A DNA stretch of 64,000 bases, from the IMG/VR virus record IMGVR_UViG_3300020057_000035, positions 47,849-111,848 of that record; one strand, written 5' to 3'. Position 1 is the stretch's first letter. Every line of letters begins with the position of its first letter. The stretch comes from a virus. Below the pieces are notes generated by a model. It had not been told where the DNA came from and made no database searches. It worked only from the letters and a program-made list of their open reading frames with translations. The position numbers and the translations under genes were made by a program. This document shows, in pieces, positions 60,770 to 64,000 of the stretch.

Positions 60770-61867
60770 GTGGCAATATTAAATTTCTATGGTATGGAAA
60801 CTGGTAATTTATTAGAATTTGCTTCTACTGTTGCTGGAGGAACTATATCAAACGTTACCACATCTCCCTTAACGGGATCTAGATGCTTAGAAGCAGTTAC
60901 AGGTGGGGGTTTTTCTTCTTATGCAGAGATTAAAAAAATAGCAGCAGATGGAACAAGCAACACTAATATAGGATTAACCACAGTATATATGAGCTTTGGG
61001 TATTATCATGCAGGTGGTACTGGAAATCATGGCATAGTACAATTTATGGATAGTGCTGGTAATATAGCTGTTTCCTTTGAAAGAAATAATAGTAGTGGAA
61101 ATTATTGGCTTAACGGAGCTACTGCATCAGGGTCAATAACATTAAGTGATTCTACGTGGTATGATATTTTACTAAAAATAACTCAAAATGGAACATGTGA
61201 GTTATCTATAAATAATGCGTCCGGGGGAGGAATAACGACCTGCACTGCTAGTAATTTTATTATAGATAAAATTAGAGTTGGATCATTTGCTAATGGGGCA
61301 ACAGTGTGGACGGAAAGATTTGATGATATTGTAGTTAGTGATACTGGTATACCTTCTGGATTAAAAGTTAATATATTAACACCGAATGGAGTAGGTAGCA
61401 ACTCTTTTACTTCTGGAACATATACAGATGTAGATGAAATACCACATGATTCTGATACTACGTATGTAGAGGCAGTAAACTTAGCTAGTGCCACTATAAA
61501 CATTGCTATGACATCCTCTTCCTCTATTTCTGCACAAAATACAAAAATATTAGCTATTAAAGCAACAGCAATAGGAAGAAAAGTATCAGGTACAGCAACA
61601 AGCATTCTTTCTTTTAGACAAGAAAGTTCTGAACTTCAAACAGGAAGTAGAACACTAGGCGCAAGTTTCGAGTCTACGAGTAAAATAATAGAAACACAAG
61701 TAGTTAATACATCCTTTCCTTTGACTGGACCCTCATTAGATGACATTAGTGTAAGCATAGATCATACTGGAGCAGCAGGAACTACCAGACACACACAAGG
61801 TATGATAGAAGTATTATATGATCCATTCTCACCAAAAAGAAGAAATTTAACCGGTGTTGGTTACTAG
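60770..61867 (+). CDS. Phage structural protein with LamG-like N-terminus
   Basis: 365 residues; GTG start directly after the previous stop. Residues 1-190 look like a concanavalin/LamG sandwich (TVYMSFGYYHAGG, WYDILLKITQNGTCELSINN, IDKIRVGSF). The C-terminal part (YTDVDEIPHDSDTTYVEAVN) resembles other virion-surface modules. Likely receptor- or glycan-binding. Confidence 0.7.
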   Translation: MAILNFYGMETGNLLEFASTVAGGTISNVTTSPLTGSRCLEAVTGGGFSSYAEIKKIAADGTSNTNIGLTTVYMSFGYYHAGGTGNHGIVQFMDSAGNIAVSFERNNSSGNYWLNGATASGSITLSDSTWYDILLKITQNGTCELSINNASGGGITTCTASNFIIDKIRVGSFANGATVWTERFDDIVVSDTGIPSGLKVNILTPNGVGSNSFTSGTYTDVDEIPHDSDTTYVEAVNLASATINIAMTSSSSISAQNTKILAIKATAIGRKVSGTATSILSFRQESSELQTGSRTLGASFESTSKIIETQVVNTSFPLTGPSLDDISVSIDHTGAAGTTRHTQGMIEVLYDPFSPKRRNLTGVGY

Positions 61868-61956
61868 GTTGCTCTTGTTGAAGATGTGGTACTTAGGGCG
61901 GTATAACATTAATTTCCAAAACCTTAGTCGATTACTGTACTTATTATATAACAAAG

Positions 61957-64000
61957 TTAATATTCTCCGATGATAGCAATAAAGTTTTTGTACATACCAG
62001 TAATAGATACACTACTAGAATAATTACCTAAAATATTTAGTACTTCAAGAATAGGTAATTTTAAGAATCCACTTAAAGCTATTGATCCAGTTAATATTCT
62101 AGCATATATTATATTTTTAGTTAATATAGAAGTGTTTGTTGATGTAATAGTTAATATCTTTATCACTATTTTATTAACTATTAAAGTATAGACGGATGTA
62201 ATAGTTACAGACAAACTCTTTAGAATAGATCTAATTATTAGTGGTATTGAAATAGATATTATAGATATTAATTTATTTATATTGCGAATCATTAGGGCAG
62301 AGGCCGTTGATGTAGTAATTAAATCAATTAGGTATATAGTCGCACCATCACTAATATTAGATAAAATGGATGATAAATTTAGTACTGCTGATAGTGTTCT
62401 ACTTATTTCGCGTTTTAAGACAGAAAATGAAGAAACAATACCTGTAAACATGCTCTGAATAGCTCTAGAAACAGCCACAGAGGCGCTTACAGAGATAATC
62501 AGTACTTTACTACTACTTTTTATTAAAGTGCCTTGAAAAGCGAATGTACCGCTAATTGTCTTATTTATCGACTTAAATAATATAACAGTTGAAATTATAT
62601 TTATAGATAGTGGTTTTCCTACAGATCTCATCATACTGCTTGTTGAAGCGGAAACAACACTTAGGATTTTATTTACGCTTCTACTTAATATTGAAGATGA
62701 GGAAGATATAACTGAAAAAGTCTTATTTATAGATTTAAGCATTGAAGACAAAGAAACAATTATTAAAGACAAAGTTTTATTTATTGATTTAAGTAATGTA
62801 ACAGCAGAAGTTACTGTAATAGTCAAAACAACAAGAATAACTTTAATAGAAGACATAGTAGATGTGTTGTTTACTATAATTGATAAAGTTTTGTTTACAG
62901 ATTTTATAATAGTAGGAATTGAAACATTTGTAATATTTAATGTTTTACTAATAGATTTAATTATATTTGAAGTTGAGTTTACTGTAATATTTAAGACTAC
63001 ACGGATAACCTTTATGGAAGTCAAGGTAGAGATATTAGTTACTGTAACTAATAAAATTTTGCCTATAGATTTAATAAAAGTTGGCGTTGTAACAGAAATA
63101 ATACTAAAAGACTTATTTATAGATCTGATAGTGGATATGGTTGAGATACTAATTAAAGATAAAACCTTACCAATGGATTTAATAATTGTTACAGTAGACA
63201 GACTTGTTACTATTAAGGACATAAGAATTACTTTAATTGATGTTAGTGTTGAGACATTATTGACTACTACACTAATAATCTTACTTACCGGTTTTATTAT
63301 TAACGAAGCAGAAGAGGATACTATATTTAGTGTTTTATTAGTAGACCTTACTATAGTTGAAGACGTAGTTGATATAACAGACAAGGCTTTAGCAAACACA
63401 CCAGATCTAACTAATGTAGCCACAGATATAACAGCTACGCTTAGAGGTTTACCTACGGATTTAATTAGTGCAACTGTAGATATTACAGTTACAGACAATG
63501 ATAGTATTTTACCAGTAGACCGTATCATATTCAAGGTAGTGTTTGATACTAAAGATAAACCTTTACCAATAGACTTAATTAATATAGGTGTAGATATCAC
63601 TATTACACTCAATGTTTTATTAATAATAAACGAAGCTATTAAAGCAACAACTGAAATAACTGTTACAGATAAAGTTTTACTTGCGTCTTTAATAACTGAG
63701 GGTGTTGATGTAGAAATAGCAGATATTATTTTGCTGATAGATCTTATAAATGAAGTCGAAGAAATAGATGCTATAGATAAATTCTTTCCAATAGATTTAA
63801 TGACGGTTGGAGTAGTAATAGATACTACAGTTAATATTTTAACAAAAGACTTTACTATTGATTTAGTGGAAGCAGAAGTAATACTTAATAATTTACCAAC
63901 ATTTTTAATAAAAATAGGGGTGGAAGTAGAAACTAAAAATAAAGGTTTATTTACAGACTTAATTATTGTCGGAGTAGAGATAGAGGTAATACTTAATAAT
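61957..64000 (-). CDS. Giant repeat protein, 5' end beyond the window
   Basis: The open frame continues to the window edge; at least 681 residues. Units of 18-19 residues of the form S-x-S-T-P-T-I-I-K-S-I-G-K-x-L-S-V repeat from the edge to about residue 70 from the end. Related to the protein at 56808 but with K-S-I-G-K rather than K-x-I-N-K cores. The C-terminus is KLPILEVLNILGNYSSSVSI then IAIIGEY. The gap 61868-61956 shows only a short VALVEDVVLRAV frame. Confidence 0.7.
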   Translation of the reverse strand, partial: LLSITSISTPTIIKSVNKPLFLVSTSTPIFIKNVGKLLSITSASTKSIVKSFVKILTVVSITTPTVIKSIGKNLSIASISSTSFIRSISKIISAISTSTPSVIKDASKTLSVTVISVVALIASFIINKTLSVIVISTPILIKSIGKGLSLVSNTTLNMIRSTGKILSLSVTVISTVALIKSVGKPLSVAVISVATLVRSGVFAKALSVISTTSSTIVRSTNKTLNIVSSSASLIIKPVSKIISVVVNNVSTLTSIKVILMSLIVTSLSTVTIIKSIGKVLSLISISTISTIRSINKSFSIISVTTPTFIKSIGKILLVTVTNISTLTSIKVIRVVLNITVNSTSNIIKSISKTLNITNVSIPTIIKSVNKTLSIIVNNTSTMSSIKVILVVLTITVTSAVTLLKSINKTLSLIIVSLSSMLKSINKTFSVISSSSSILSRSVNKILSVVSASTSSMMRSVGKPLSINIISTVILFKSINKTISGTFAFQGTLIKSSSKVLIISVSASVAVSRAIQSMFTGIVSSFSVLKREISRTLSAVLNLSSILSNISDGATIYLIDLITTSTASALMIRNINKLISIISISIPLIIRSILKSLSVTITSVYTLIVNKIVIKILTITSTNTSILTKNIIYARILTGSIALSGFLKLPILEVLNILGNYSSSVSITGMYKNFIAIIGEY

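Overview
The window is a piece of a tailed double-stranded DNA bacteriophage genome (Caudoviricetes-type gene content) with AT-rich, densely packed, often overlapping genes. The evidence is a large terminase, a full replication and recombination set, a lysozyme-like lysis protein, long repetitive structural proteins, six tRNAs and dozens of tiny phage-type ORFs. No integrase was seen. Promoters read as TTGACA-N17-TATACT-like sites plus extended -10 sites, so the phage probably uses the host housekeeping sigma factor for many genes. The host cannot be named. A secreted metalloprotease with a Thr/Pro-rich tail of the kind common in Chloroflexota exported proteins is only a weak pointer.

Layout. 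1-18.4 kb is read rightward: a class II ribonucleotide reductase with three inteins, small ORFs, terminase with an intein and a free-standing Hint-like ORF, many small zinc-ribbon and membrane ORFs, a dNMP kinase, TnpB, an HNH gene, two DNA methyltransferases and two relics of cytosine-5 methyltransferases. 18.4-59.4 kb is read leftward: small membrane (lysis-like) proteins, tRNAs, a frameshifted methyltransferase, the two halves of a fractured RNA ligase joined by a split intein and lying 5.2 kb apart, polynucleotide kinase, SufB with an intein, lysozyme, a Fe-S carrier, RuvC, RNase HII, a macro-domain protein, an intein-bearing metallophosphoesterase, a Cas4-like nuclease, RecA, SSB-like protein, a sigma-like factor, primase, MT-A70 methylase, MazG, DnaB helicase, UDG-fused DNA polymerase I with an intein, and RNase H. 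56.4-64 kb holds structural genes, including two giant proteins made of ~18-residue repeats; the second runs off the window.

How it works together. Nucleotide supply (NrdJ, dNMP kinase, two MazG-like proteins) feeds a self-encoded replisome (PolA, DnaB, DnaG, SSB, RecA, RNase H). Predicted Fe-S proteins (the Cas4-like nuclease and the UDG domain on PolA) give a plausible reason to carry SufB and an A-type Fe-S carrier. Polynucleotide kinase and the split-intein RNA ligase form an RNA repair pair, with a macro-domain protein elsewhere and tRNAs as possible substrates.

Most notable: (i) eight inteins, including a trans-splicing one that splits RNA ligase at its KxDG nucleotidyl-transfer motif; (ii) a structured RNA element present twice (15.99-16.09 kb and 54.11-54.24 kb) with compensatory stem changes; (iii) several genes, including dnaB, that lack ATG/GTG/TTG starts and appear to begin at ATT or CTG behind good ribosome binding sites; (iv) many decaying gene relics (methyltransferases, TnpB, tRNA).
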